A stretch of 64,000 nucleotides of DNA from Dirofilaria immitis (lineage: Eukaryota > Nematoda > Chromadorea > Rhabditida > Onchocercidae), in the NCBI GenBank assembly GCA_024305405.1, contig JAKNDB010000088.1, forward strand, positions 2,126,001 to 2,190,000. The letters are read 5' to 3'. Under the pieces are notes generated by a model. The model searched no databases, had not been told where the DNA came from, and was given only the letters and a program-made list of their open reading frames with translations. This document shows, piece after piece, positions 1 through 14,009 of this stretch. Numbering within the stretch: position 1 is the stretch's first letter; every line of letters starts with the position of its first letter. The translations under genes were made by a program, and so were the position numbers.

Positions 1-3000
1 AATGGGCATCTATACAATTGATAGGATCTGCAGGATCTAGAGGTGGCAACTGCGCACCAATGCCTTCTGTCTTGAACTGTTCTCGCATGTAACGTTTTTC
101 CAAACGAATAGGATCAGTGTTTCCTGAATTTTACAGAATAATACTTCGGAATCTTTTGAAGGAAAATTGATAATAACAATCAGAGTTAATTAAAAAATAC
201 TGAAAAAAAAGGCTGTATAAATAAGCAATTTATAAACATACCAATAGTAAACGTTTGAGGATCCATTACTTCTTTCACATTACTGTTACGCTCTCCTTTA
301 TTACAAGCAGTATTTTCCTTTTCAGTACATTGCCAAGTACATAATGGCTAAAATTGTGCAAAATATTTTTTATCAATTGATACAAGTAATGGAAGTCTAT
401 CATACAAACTATTTGAATAAAATTTTCCGATCTCTTCAAATCATTCCATTTAAATTCATTATCGCCCTATATATGAATTAGTAATTTTTTAATTAAATTC
501 TATTAGCTCATTGTTATACATAGGAAAATTCAAATTGAAACAAGATTAAACCGTTGTTTTCGGTTGAGGCATTGGAGCAGAATAGCTCATTGAAGTAACA
601 TTTGTGATGCAAAGTGTGGAATCACATGTCGATGTGATGTTACAATCAGTCTGCATGATAGGTGCTACAGCGGCTGCAGGTCGTGGTGTCTGTACAATAG
701 TGGAACTACACGACAATGATCCCGTACTTTCCGACAGTTGTGGCATTTGACCCAAATTCATTTCTTCTATTTCTTCAATTTTATTAATAAAAATAAGATT
801 TTGTTTCCTATTAGTTTACACTTCTACTACAGTTATTTTATTTAAAGTTTAAACCGACATTAAATATGACAAACTCCCACTATAATGACTCTACAAAAAT
901 TTTGGGATTTTTAGGCTGAAAAATTGACAAGCTCTTTGCATTCTCTTCCTGCTCCATTATTCTATACGCCATATTTTATTTTTTCATTTCCTCTTCGGGT
1001 AAAAATTGTATCCATAAATGTTTCTATGAATTAAATTTAGTTTTGTGATTATGATAAAATTAAATTGATAAAATTAAGTGCAAAGTAAGATAGGGCACTT
1101 ATTGATCCAGTAGAAGAGGGATGTACTGTAATCGCTTCTATACTTGAATTGTTGCTTTCAATTTCATTGGTTGGATGTGTGGGAGTTAAAGGTGTTGGTA
1201 ATATTACATCCAGTGGGGCATTCATTATATCCTATAAATAAAATTTTCCTTTACATATTTTTATTTGGCGAAATTATTTCATTGTCATCCTTAAATAAGT
1301 AATATTTCAATTTAAATAAGCAAATTTGAAAACTCAAATCTTAATTCAATTTAACTAAATAAGCTGATAAAATATAAAGATTTAAGCGATGATATACTTA
1401 CGATAACTGGAATCGTTGTTGAAGGTACAGCTTGATTATTTGGAACAAAGGATTGAAAATGTGTAGTTGCAGTTAATTCTGAAGTATAGGCCATTTTCTG
1501 AAATATGATCAGAAAGTTGTGTAATTTATCATAATCTACATTAATATTCTGAAAATAATGACGTGTTAGTTGGGACATTCTAAAAAGTTTTTATTTTAAA
1601 GTTATCATTATTTGAAGACAGATGATCATCGTACGATTTCTTTTCACGATAAATTCTATGGTCTTGAATATAGAAAAATACTTACTGTATTATCAACAGT
1701 TGGTAATCCACTCACATCGTTAACATTTCTGAGAGGTTGGTGCCAAGGTGACGTTTGAAATGTGGTACCTTGCGGATACTAAAGATATGAATATGATGAA
1801 CTTATATTCAAATATTATTTTTAAATACAAAAAATTTATAGAAACAAAATTAGTAGAAAATATATAAAAAGAAACCAACAATCAGGTGACGAGAAGGAAG
1901 AACGGCTGATTTCGCTAATGTCGATATAGTGTTATTTGGCATCATACTTCGAGCAAAATTGGAATGCATCTTATTTGGTGCAAATGGAGAATCATAAACT
2001 TCAGGATGTAGGATAGTTCCATCAATTGGCCCCTCGATTTTAATCGGTGCGATGGTATTCAAACCTGATTCTGACCGCAGTGTTAAAGCAGATTGCTCTG
2101 GCAATGCTGGAGTCGATGCACAAGGAATATTAGGTGGATAATTTAAGGGGCTGACATGGATAGCCTGGCAGATGAAGTAGGAACATTCTGCGGTGCTGTC
2201 ATCAATTGTCCTCTGTCTGAACCCGCTGTAATTGTAGCCGAAATTGGTTGAGAGATACAGTGAGTGAGAGAGGTCTGTGGTAAAAGAGGAGTATCAACTT
2301 GCTGAGTATTAGCAATTATTAAAGGTGCATGTATAGCATTATGATTTTGAATAGTAGAACCAAGATGATTTCTAGAAAAATGATACGGTGATGTCATAAT
2401 ATGCTGCGGTGCTGAGGAAATGGTAGCAACTTGTGGATGAGCACCGGATAGTCTTGATGCTTGTGATGTATGCGATAATGTCCTATTATCATGAAGTATA
2501 TATGGTTGCGGAATTTCCTTCTTGATACTGCTCAAGGAAATATTTGATACGGACTGGTTAGATATAGACGCAAAATGAGACCGCAAAGGTACAGAGTTTA
2601 GATTGTCACAAAATTGTGCAGTATCAGAGATGGGTATAGTTTGGTTATACGATATCTCATTTCTAATTGGTGTATTAGCGGTATGAGATTCTTGCGTACC
2701 ATTAGGAAGCCGTATCGGCTGAGTGCCCATTTCTCTAGCAATATTATTTCGATAATATTCCAAACAATCTTTCAATCTCAATCCTTTATAACCTGGAACG
2801 AAATATTTTCCAAACAAAAAAAATAAAACCAACTAATTTAGAATAATTTCATTTATTACTGCTTTAAGACTTATAGGCCTCAAAAATCTCGAATTCGACA
2901 GATTTCTTCGAGGAAAGAAAAAATATAATGATGATAAAATGGATGAAAAGTGAACTAATTTCCACGTACTTTCATTTCTCATATTTTCGAAACCTCCTGA

Positions 3001-6000
3001 TATAGGTTCTTCTTCTTTCTTAACGATTTTCCAGATTTATTCCACTTCGCATTAGCAGTTGCACACTCTTCTAATCCGCGCAAAAATTCTTTTCTTTTTC
3101 TTTTTTTCCTCTTCAACTGCAATACAATTTGTAAGTCATCTTTGTTTAAAAATTTCGCAAATGAATTATTGGAATAATATTCTTTCAAATTTCTTTTGAT
3201 CTGCTGTTTTAGCTTCTTGACCCAGCTGAAACAAAACTCACAAGTATTTTCGATTGCTTCAACAGCCTCCTCCAAACCTTTTACCATTGAAAATAATGTT
3301 GAATAGAATTTTAAGCCTTCTTCTGTTTTCTGCGAAACATCTACGTACACATCATAAGCTGCGGTAAGGGCAAGTACTTGGTCCATACGACTAAAATGAT
3401 GATTATGTTTTTTGAAATATCGAAAATAAACGACATTAGCTTACCAATGGGAAAATAATCAATAATGAAGTATCGATTGCTAGAACTGCTACGATTTAGA
3501 TGCACATGTAGCATGGGATATTTATAAAATAAATATTTATTGAAAAACTTGCTTTTTATTTTCGTCAATAATCTTTTTGCGATAATCACCAAAACTCGCA
3601 TTCGCATCGGTCAATGCACTGAGTATATTATGTTGTGCAGCAAGATTCATATTAATTAATGTAGCAGTCTCTTCATGTTTTTTAGCTCGTTTTCATACAA
3701 TCCCTATAAGTCACAATCTTCCAATTCTTTATTTTAGTAAATATGAAATTTCTTAACAGATAAATTAATCATAAGCTCAACTAACCCAATTATCTTCATT
3801 CTTTTCTGTTAAACATTTTGCTGTAATATCATCATTTAACAAATCGTCATTCAATTTCGCAAGAAGAGTACGTCGCTGAGTGCTCATTTCATTGGCCTTA
3901 TCCAACATCTTCTTCAAAAGTAGTCCTTCTGTACTATCCGCTAAAAATAATATTTTTATTTTTGCATAAAGGAAAAAAAATAAGAGGGAATACCTGGTCT
4001 TGTCTGAGTGTCCGTTAGTCGTTTTCGTAATTCATTCAAAGGCATCGCCAGAATTTTTAGGCTTTCTGAATGAGCAGCTAATGCACGTTGTAGCTCTGTA
4101 TTGTTTGTCCTTTAAACCATATTAGATTTTAAAAATTTTTAATTAAAACTGGATAAAAATTTGAAGTTTGCAATTACATTTACCGTGCTTTCATATGATG
4201 ATCATTGACACGATTGAGTTCTTTCATGATAGCAATGAATCCTTCGTCACTTCTCTGCAATAGTATCATGCATCTAGACAAATAATTAACTACGAGGAAC
4301 TTACTCTGCAATAATCAAAATGTAACCAGTTCAGATGAGCTGATAGCATCCAATCTATTGCGTAGATTACTCATTTTATGATCCGCTTCTATTGCACATT
4401 CTCCAACTCCTGAAATGTTTTATTCTCTACTGACAGCAATCTAATATTTATTCTTTTTGATGAAAGAAACAGGTTGTGCAGCCAAACGATTTAAAAAGTA
4501 CGGTGTAATTTGTCCAGTAGTTCAGGGAAGGCATCTGGTTGTGAGTTAAATGCAGCACTTCTTTCCAATAACATTTCCGGAAGTTCCTCCATTTTCGAAT
4601 CATCATCAAAATTAATTTCTTCCAATTGCAAAGATTTAATATAATCTCTGAAAATACGTCATATTATTGGGTTACTAGAAAAACATAATAAATAATCCAT
4701 TAATGATATGCTTGACTCACAATACATTCTTGATTTCTGTATTTTACAGAAAACAATTAAATTAAAATACAATTTTTACTGGACAAATATAGCCCGAATA
4801 AATGCATGCGTCAAACACAAAAATCCATTTCCCCATCCAGTTGATCAAAGTATTAGCAACTTATGATATTATCAAACAACATTGAAATTACTAGACGACA
4901 TTTAGCTGGTTATTAAAGTTATCGTGTAATAGAATAATAATTTTTTTAAAGAATTAATTATCAGAATATTCATACTCTAATTCCTTATCCTTTTGCTCAA
5001 TTTTTTCCAATAGTGTACGTTTGAATTTTGCTTTCTCTTCACTATAAATGGAAAGTGATTTGAGCACATTTCCTGGCAATAATGCAGCGAAAAGGTCGGG
5101 ACCAGCGACTGATTTGTCAGTTGGATCGAATCTAACTGCTTTTACCATATTAACGCCCTGTACAGCACATACTAACATAAAAAAGTAAACGAAAAATGTT
5201 TAAGGAAATGAGCAATTTCTCCCTACTGAGACCATAAGAGATGTTCATTATCGAGAACAGATAGCGAACAACAAATTATTCGCTCTAACTAAACTTGATT
5301 CTGGTATTTCATTGCACTTATAATTTTCCAAATATTTATTTTTATATTTTAACAAGATATTCATGCCAAGTAATAAAAAAAGAAAAAATCGTTTGCTATA
5401 CATTAATAAATTCGCACCTCTACAACTGGCAATTCTTCTGGTTTTGGTATTCGATCATGATAAATAAAATCGTTTTCTTTCTTTGCATTTCGATGTCTAT
5501 AATACATTTACATAAACTATTATATCATACAATTGTTTATTTATTATCAAATTCTTATTTCGAAATAAAATTTTATAATTATTCTAAAAATTATATTTTT
5601 ATGAAAAAGAGTTTTGCGAAGCGTTCATACTTTATTCCTTCATTATCCGGAGAATAGCTCTGAAACACTTTTCTAAGCAAGCACGAAATGCTTATGGAAA
5701 TGAAAATATCTTTGAATGATTGCGCGCTTTAATCAAACAAAACAAAAAAAAGATAAAAACAAACTTTCCAAAAATAATGTCATTTAAGAAAATGACCGCT
5801 TCTTTCAGACTTTCTCGCTTGTCCTTCTCGACTTGTTTCATAGCCGCAGTCACATGTTCCAGTGCAAAGTCAAAATAAGAAACTCTGGAAATGTCGTAAT
5901 CATAAAAATACAGTCAAGTAGTATCTGATTAAATAACTTTCACATTATCATAGCTTCCAAACAAAAACAAACGAACCTAAAACCCATTTTGTTATCAACT

Positions 6001-8064
6001 TCTGCTTGGAAACCGAGATGAAGCATTGCAATCGCTCCATATATTTCCGATTTTATAATGCATGTTCTCAACCATTCCTACATAAATTCTAGTCACTACT
6101 GCAGCATGAAAAGTTAAAAAAAAGTGAACAATGCACAAAATGTTATTTACTTTATATTCCGAAGCGATATTACTCAAGGTAGTGAAATCGAAATCGTTAC
6201 GACATTGCATATATACATCTCTCAGATGTATTGCTAGCTTCGCTATCACTGTATTCTTGCGATGATCAATGATGCTTTTTCCAATAAACATTCTTGAGCT
6301 TGAGCCTATAAAATTAAGAAGAAATCTAATGAATAGTAATAATTTATTTTTAATGAGATTAAGGCGAGTTGTATATTATTTATGTTTCGATAATAAGAAG
6401 TGAAAAAAAAAGCGCTTAAAATAGCTTACCAACAATATAGTGACGTAAAATGTTAGAACAGAAGAATCGAAATCGAGAGAAGAATACTTAATAGCATTCA
6501 TACAATCTCGTATGTGTTCAAAAGGGAATGCAGCGCATTGAAAATGTGTAAAGGCGTTTTTAATTGACTGAAAAAAATTTGTTTTCGAAATATTCGAAAC
6601 GAAAAAACGAAAAAAGTTCATACGCATATGATAATTTGAAATAAAGAGAAAGGCGATTTTGATTTTTTTTCTAGTACAGAAAAAGCAATGCTAACATCTA
6701 AATCTATGCGTAGCTCATTAGCAGCGATCGCCCCATGTATAGCACCTATATTGTACATCACACAAGCAAGCTCATAATTGATATCTTCGAAGATAACTGC
6801 ATTTGACGTATCATTATTTTTTCCATCCTGTAATTTATATCCTATTTTCTATATACATTAATTAACATACCGTTACTGATAGAACTAATCGTAAATGCTA
6901 AAACAATATATAATTCGAAATTGATTCTTTTAATTCATTCTTCTAACTATATATGATTTGTGAGCATTTCTACCTTTCAAATAGAAAAGTTGGAAAAACT
7001 AAAGAATAATCGTTAAAATATCATTATATTTTTATCAAAAAAGTTATCTATTCCCCTAATAATCGCGGTAAAAAATGTAATAATATCAGTAGTCATTTTC
7101 ACAACAATCATTTATACTATAATTTATCCTATCAATCATAGTTCCAAATTATATGATAAATTAAGAAAAAAAATGAAAATAGTACCAGGAAAAACTATGT
7201 TGATAGCATCTCCTTTTTCCATTGGAAATCTATTCTTCATCAAGCATAACTGTGCATAATATCGCTTTAATATGCTTACTGTTTCCAAATTGGGCAAAAG
7301 TTGAGTTAATTTCTGGAAAATAACAATTTAATGCAGATTTATCAAGCTTATCAAAATTGAAAACACATCTTCGCAATGATAATGATAGAATTTATAATGA
7401 ATTACATTCAAGTAGATATATCAAAAGCTTTTCAGATGTAAAAGATGCTGAATAATTATTGAAAGGAAAGAAAACATATTACCGATCGCATATTTTCGAT
7501 TTCACTAATAGCTTCATCATATTTCATTGGATCATCTTGATAATGTAATAAAATGTACTGAAATAAATGAATATATGAAACGCATATTACGTTCAAAATA
7601 AATCCATCAATTAGATATAATAAAATGCATACATATATCAATTTGAATTGCTAAAATTATTATTTATATCAATCGTATATATTAAAAGAAAAGTACAGTA
7701 ACTACCAATATTAAAACGAAAAATTGCATTCAAAAAGAATATAAAAGGAAATATTAAATATTACATATTACATTATGGAATATTAAAATTAATGAATAAA
7801 TCAATCAAAAACATCAAAATAAAAAAAAACAAATTAATAAACTAAAAATGCTTAAAATTATGAAAATTTTGAAAAAGATTTAATTAATTTTTCTACACAA
7901 TAAAATATTCATAGATTTTTAGAAGTACTTTCTTTAAAAATAAAACAAAAAAGAAGGAAAAAAAAACTAACTTCTTTAAGTTGTGAGGAAAAATTCTTCG
8001 GTAACGGTGCTAAACAAAATTTTAAATCAGGCGTAAGCATCGGTACACGTGGCATACCCTCCAT
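1..8064 (-). CDS. ego-2: HD-PTP / EGO-2 orthologue (Bro1-domain ESCRT-associated protein), 3' end beyond window
   Basis: HD-PTP (PTPN23) works with ESCRT complexes in endosomal sorting; the C. elegans orthologue EGO-2 promotes Notch signalling. The start at 8064 gives MEGMPRVPMLTPDLK, like human MEAVPRMPM. Exons read (high to low): 8064-7972, 7557-7483, 7312-7186, 6827-6678, 6567-6430 (THFQCAA), 6305-6151 (AQAQECLLEKS), 6077-5977 (AIAMLHLGFQAE), 5884-5765, 5506-5418 (NDFIYHDR), 5157-4976 (SVAGPDLFAALLP, YSEEKAK), 4647-4504, 4415-4332, 4254-4184, 4109-3994, 3940-3786, 3703-3549 (LAAQHNILSALTDAN), 3384-2970 (TAAYDVYVDVSQKTEEG), 2792-1880, 1778-1686, 1497-1402, 1231-1099, about 807-552, 347-243, 123-1. 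Bro1 domain lies above about 5.4 kb, the V/coiled-coil domain at 5.2-3.0 kb, then a Ser/Thr/Gln/Pro-rich linker. The last exon (DPIRLEKRYMREQF) resembles the segment before the PTP domain. Single-base frame breaks sit at homopolymers near 3671, 3028 and 2146. Boundaries are by eye. Confidence 0.93.
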
Positions 8065-9220
8065 TGTTAATTGATTTTCTGAAAATTTAATATTTTAATC
8101 AAACGATCGATGTTATTTATTGTCACCGCAGATTCATTTGTCGTGCAAAAAGAAACTCCTTTTACTTTTTACCATCATTTAACCATTGTTTGCCCGAGAA
8201 AAGTTGGTCTTTTTTCATGCTAAAATACATAATCATTCATAGAGATACAGATGTCGACATTGATTTAACTTAGTCTACGTAAGAGCTCGACTATATTCCG
8301 CAGGAACGGCAAATTTCTCGAAGAAAAGCCAGCAGTATTAACGATTAGTTAACTCTAATAAGCTTTAATTTAGACAAATGCGATATTTGATTTTTGCACT
8401 CAATCGATGTCAAAGTATCTGACCTTTGCATCTAATAACATTCATCTCCTTCTAGTACCTATATAAGATGCTTCATGATAACTCATCTAAATGACAGATT
8501 AATGAGTTTAATCGAAACCCCTGACTAGAATGGAATTTGATAATCACCAGCTTTTGGTCAAGTTGAAAAAACCCGAACGATATTTCACGGCTAAACTAAT
8601 CTTTTAACATATTAACACTATAATATTCCGGCGATGATTTATGAAGATGTGACTGATGAGAAGGTGGAATCCAGTTTTCGGATTCATCTAGATCCAGTTT
8701 TCGGATTCAGCTGGAACCAATTTTTTTGAGGAATATAATTAATTATCCGAATGGAATAATTCCATTGTAGAAATTTCAATTCAAATATTAAGTAATGATA
8801 AGATTTGAATGCTTGAAAAATTCTCGAAAAGTTGTGATTTTGGAATAACAATCTTTCAACTATCGATAATCAAACTATCTCTGTTTAATAAGCCTGAAAG
8901 TTTTGAACCTATGCTAAATTTATTTTATCATTAATTGATCAATTTTAATTCGTTTCTGATTAGAAGGATTGGAATAGATGAAGCAACGAGAAATTAGTTA
9001 GAATTTGAGAACGAATAAATATTCTTTATCTTATCTTTCATCCTATATAATATTCCGAAAATTAACACTTTCATATTACAAGAAAAAAACTTAACTGTTA
9101 AGTATGATTTCAGAGCATTCGATAAGAACAAAAATAATAATTTTTCAAAATTTAATTCTCGAAATGATAATTTTTTGAAATTTGTATTTTTGAAGTGATA
9201 ATTTCTTTAAACAGGTTTTT
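8065..9220. other. Upstream region of the HD-PTP gene, no coding signal
   Basis: No conserved reading frame is visible. Immediately upstream of the start the minus strand has an ATTTTCAG acceptor-like sequence near 8080, which could be a trans-splice or 5'-UTR splice site. A phrase containing CCAGTTTTCGGATTCA occurs twice in tandem at about 8671-8712. The promoter, if conventional, should lie here, but I see no specific element I can name. Confidence 0.4.
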
Positions 9221-9228
9221 TCATTGTA

Positions 9229-10008
9229 ATAATAATATTTTAAATAATACTTCTTAAATTGATAATATTTTAAATAATACTTCTTAAATTGATAATATTT
9301 TAAATAATACTTCTTAAATTGATAATATTTTAAATAATACTTCTTAAATTGATAATATTTTAAATAATACTTCTTAAATTGATAATATTTTAAATAATAC
9401 TTCTTAAATTGATAATATTTTAAATAATACTTCTTAAATTGATAATATTTTAAATAATACTTCTTAAATTGATAATATTTTAAATAATACTTCTTAAATT
9501 GATAATATTTTAAATAATACTTCTTAAATTGATAATATTTTAAATAATACTTCTTAAATTGATAATATTTTAAATAATACTTCTTAAATTGATAATATTT
9601 TAAATAATACTTCTTAAATTGATAATATTTTAAATAATACTTCTTAAATTGATAATATTTTAAATAATACTTCTTAAATTGATAATATTTTAAATAATAC
9701 TTCTTAAATTGATAATATTTTAAATAATACTTCTTAAATTGATAATATTTTAAATAATACTTCTTAAATTGATAATATTTTAAATAATACTTCTTAAATT
9801 GATAATATTTTAAATAATACTTCTTAAATTGATAATATTTTAAATAATACTTCTTAAATTGATAATATTTTAAATAATACTTCTTAAATTGATAATATTT
9901 TAAATAATACTTCTTAAATTGATAATATTTTAAATAATACTTCTTAAATTGATAATATTTTAAATAATACTTCTTGAATTGATAATATTTTAAATAATAC
10001 TTCTTAAT
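9229..10008. repeat. 30-bp tandem repeat array, about 26 copies
   Basis: A perfectly periodic 30-bp unit (beginning TTCTTAAATTGATAATATTT) repeats about 26 times with almost no variation; one copy near 9975 has G for A. Because 30 is a multiple of three, the minus strand reads open as repeats of YYLKYYQFKK. This is a consequence of periodicity and composition, not evidence of a gene: flanks are non-coding and there is no independent coding signal. It is a minisatellite-like array; the true copy number may differ from the assembled one. Confidence 0.95.
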
Positions 10009-12621
10009 CAAATAAGAGTGCTTGAAACAACAAAAGATCCATTTTCCTTTTTCTTATTTTTCACTTTTATGAAATAATCATAATTTTAAAATAATCGTTG
10101 TTCAAAGTAACGAAAGATAATCACTAGAAGAGGAAGGGAGATAAAGAAAAGAGAGAAAGAAAAAAGGAGAGAAAGGAAAAAAATTTTTTTGATGAAATGT
10201 AAGATTATATTTGCCCTAAAATTAAACTAAAAGCTATTCGAATTTTAATTTAAAAGAAAAAGAAAAAATGGAAAAAAGTGAAGAAAAAATAAAAATTTGT
10301 CTTATTTTTTCATTGTACTTTTCAGACATTTCGTTGATGTTATCATTGTTTTATCATAAGGTACAGAATTTGTATAAAAAGTACGATTATATATAAATAT
10401 ATATATCCAATGATTCATAGATGTGATCGGGTAGTTGGAAGTTTTCATAGCTAAACTTTAATACTTGAAAGAAAGAGAAAGATTGAAGGAAGAAGAGCGG
10501 AGGAGAGAAGAAAAGAGAAGAGAAGAGAGGTAAGATAAGATATTGATTGATTATTGATAGATGGATGGATCGGATCAGATCGAATCAGTCCGGATAGTGC
10601 TTTTCATTTTTGTTTCCTATAATCTTCCTCTTTTTATCAATCGTATAATTAATAATTTAAATCTTTATTTGTAAAATATTCAACAAATAAATTTCAGCAA
10701 ATATTATACAATCATAATTTGTTTACTTTCTTTTTCATATTTTTCATTGATAAGTTTTGTTTACACATATATTTGTTTTTATTTGAATATTATCATTTTT
10801 TTCTGTCATTGATAAATAATACCTTCTAGGATGATAGTTTTTCATTACAATTAAATTCATCCACTTTTCTTATTGTTCACTGATCACTGAGTTTTTATAA
10901 TTTTTACGTTTCCTAACAAAAAAGAAATGGCGTGAAATCATAGTAAATATATTATTAATTTTATCAGTGATGATATTTATTGGGATAGTCATTTTTCGTA
11001 ATTATTACTATCATTGATAAATATCTTCTAGAACAACAATTTTTTTATCTTAACTTATCAGATAGATCATTAAAAACTTAATCCTTATTAGTAATATGCA
11101 CTAATGAAATGGATAATTACATTTTTTCACTTTCATCTGACAAATATATGATTAGATTATCATATACTAATATTACAATCTATATCATTGATAGTTATCC
11201 TTTGGAACAGTAATCATTTTATGCTAATCATCAAATGTAAGATCAAAGATTTAATTTCTATCTTATACGAATGATAAGTGCATATGATTAGATTGTCGTA
11301 TAGATGAGAAAAATTCAACCTGAATTAGTTCAATTGCAAACTCAGTCTTTGGCTATTTTGATGCTTATTTGATAATAAATGTGTTTATCTGACTTTTTTT
11401 TTACACTGATCGATGAGATTACTGATTGATCTATTTATATTTGATATTTGAATCATTTAGTGATGTAAATTTCATACTTTATTTTCTTGAGATGATAAAA
11501 CGTTCAATAAACTTGACCTAACTTATTTCATCGAGTTTTCGAACGATAACAAAATGAACAGTCGTCTCTCTTAGTGTTCTAAGAAAAAAAAATGACGATT
11601 GTTTCACTTCATTATATTATTAACTGAAATAACGACAATAGAACAAATCATATAATCTTATCATATATCCTAACATACGATAAAATGAAAAACGAATGAT
11701 ATAAATGATGAATAAAAGATCGATTTGAATGATAATGATAAATGCTTGATATCGATGGATGAATGATAATAGCTCCGCCAATTGCTGACTTTTTTTTCAA
11801 TGAAATAAATTAGGATAAGTTAAATGCGGGATTTTTTTCATCACAAATAATCTTATTAATGAAAAAAAAAAAAGCAGACTGCTTAGCCAAAGTTTATATG
11901 ATGATAACGATATGATTCAATCCTAATTTAAAAAAGAAGAAAATATTAGTTCATTTTTGGATTGCCACGAATTTTAGGCTAATTATTCTCTAACATTGAC
12001 ATCATTCAACGAATTATGTTTTTAAATTACAATTCTTACGTTAAAATTTTCGTTAAATTTATCAGTTTATCATTTTCATCAGTTGATTTAATTTTAAATT
12101 CTAATGAAAATTTTTTAAGTCAAAATTTTTGCGAGAATCATTCATTTTATCAGTTAAATTAAGAGAATGTTGAAAAAAAAAAACAATGAAAGAAATGCCT
12201 GCTGAAGATTATTACTGGCTTGATTTATTAAAACTTTATGCTTTATTGCATATGATGAAAGTTTTTAATCAGCTCATTTCAATTCTCTATCTAATCATTT
12301 TTGATAACAAAATTTTATTGAACGTATTTCTGATGAATTGAAATATGCGGAAAATCTTTTGAAAATCATTTTCTATCCCACAGCTTATATTATTCCATTT
12401 CTTTTTTCATCCCAATAAATTTAATTATTTTTATTCTCGATGATTTATCATATATATATTTATAAATATAGATATAGCATAGTATAATTTGTATTAGTTT
12501 AAAATCATCATCATCAATATTACTAATTCATCAGAAACTATTAAAATCGTTAATTAATTAATTAGTATATGACAAAAAACGAAAAACAAAAGTATAATGT
12601 ACTAAATTGTTTTTTTAAAAA

Positions 12622-12700
12622 AACACACACACACACACATACACACACATACACACATACACACATACGCACACACACACACACATAAGCACACATAAAC
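12622..12700. repeat. (CA)n-type microsatellite
   Basis: Interrupted ACAC repeats with ACAT and ACGC variants, following a poly-T/poly-A run. Confidence 0.9.
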
Positions 12701-13137
12701 GTTTTTCACTTTTTTTTCGATTTCTAAATTTAAATTTGTTTAATTTTTTCTTTTCTAAAAAGATTTATTTGTTACTTACTAGAAAAGAAATAAATTAGTT
12801 TTCTCATTTTTTCTCCGTTTTTTCCTCTTTTCTTTTCAATGATTCATTAAAAATAATCTTTGGTTGATTTCTTTCATTAATATACTAAAAAGAAAAAAGT
12901 TCGAAATCAAAAAAATTTCGTATTTGTTTGATTTGATTAACATAATTGTTCCCATATATATATATATGCTATTGGAACAGCGACTTATCAAAAAAATGTC
13001 AACGGCTGATGTTATCATTCACCGGCATATTTGGTTCAATCATTTATTTCATTTTTGACGTTTTAAAATTTTCTTTTTTTTAAAAAACCAAACTTAATTG
13101 TTTAGTTGATGAGGTGAAATGATGTAATTAATATACT

Positions 13138-13222
13138 GTATAGAATAGGATAGTTTATTGCAAGATATAGAATAGGATAGTTTATTGCAAGATATAGGAT
13201 AGGATAGTTTATTACAACATAA
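13138..13222. repeat. 27-bp minisatellite, three copies
   Basis: The phrase TAGAATAGGATAGTTTATTG occurs twice exactly and a third time with substitutions (TAGGATAGGATAG, then TTATTACAA), with a period of 27 bp. Confidence 0.85.
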
Positions 13223-14009
13223 CGTTGCAAATTTGCCATTTAGTTATTCCAGCTTTTTACTTACTTTAGCATTTATATTTTTCTTGCTCGTCAGTATATG
13301 TTATCTTTTTGTTAAATACAACTATTAAATTATATACACATCTTTATTTATTTATTCATTTGCTTATTTATTTTATTTATCTTAAATAATCGGTGTATAA
13401 TTTTTAAATATATATAAATAATAGATGTGAAAAATATTCGATAAAGTTAGAAATAAAAATAAAAATAATGAAGAAAAATTTTAAATCTATCAATAGCTGA
13501 TATTGGTAGTAAATGATGATCAATAAAAAGTGCATGTGTTATTTGATCAATATGATCAATTTCAATTTCAATATTCAAGCTAAAATCCTTCTCAATTTTC
13601 ATACAAATTAATTTTTTTGATATATTACATCTGAAATATATTTCTATTTATGATAAAAATTCTTCTTTTATACAATTGATAAATATTTGCAAAGTTTTAT
13701 CACTCATTATTCAAAATGATAATATCAGCAACAACTATTTGTAAGGCTAAATATAAAATTGGCAAAATAAAAACTAATTAATCAGTGAACAATGAACATT
13801 GATGCAAAATTACAAAATTAAAAATTAGTGGAATATTTAAATTCTATTAGGAAATAATGAAACATCAATTATTTCCTTCTTTTTTTTTCCCTTCTTCTCT
13901 TTCTCTTTCTCTCTCTCTTTCTTTCTCTCTTTCTCTGCTTTTCTTGTTCAATTTGTTCACCTCAGCGTTATTATATTTTAAAAATTTTTTAAAATCTTGT
14001 AAAGTAAAA

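Larger units (their letters stand above)
10009..14009. other. Gene-poor AT-rich interval
   Basis: I see no conserved protein-coding frame in this stretch. It contains purine-rich runs (10,130-10,200; 10,465-10,530), a CA-rich microsatellite and a short minisatellite listed separately, and a pyrimidine-rich run at 13,875-13,940. The open frames here are short, low-complexity and unsupported. Confidence 0.5.

Noticed and set aside
9145..10011. 288-codon minus-strand frame of YYLKYYQFKK repeats
   Set aside because: Open only because the satellite unit is 30 bp; no coding evidence at either end.
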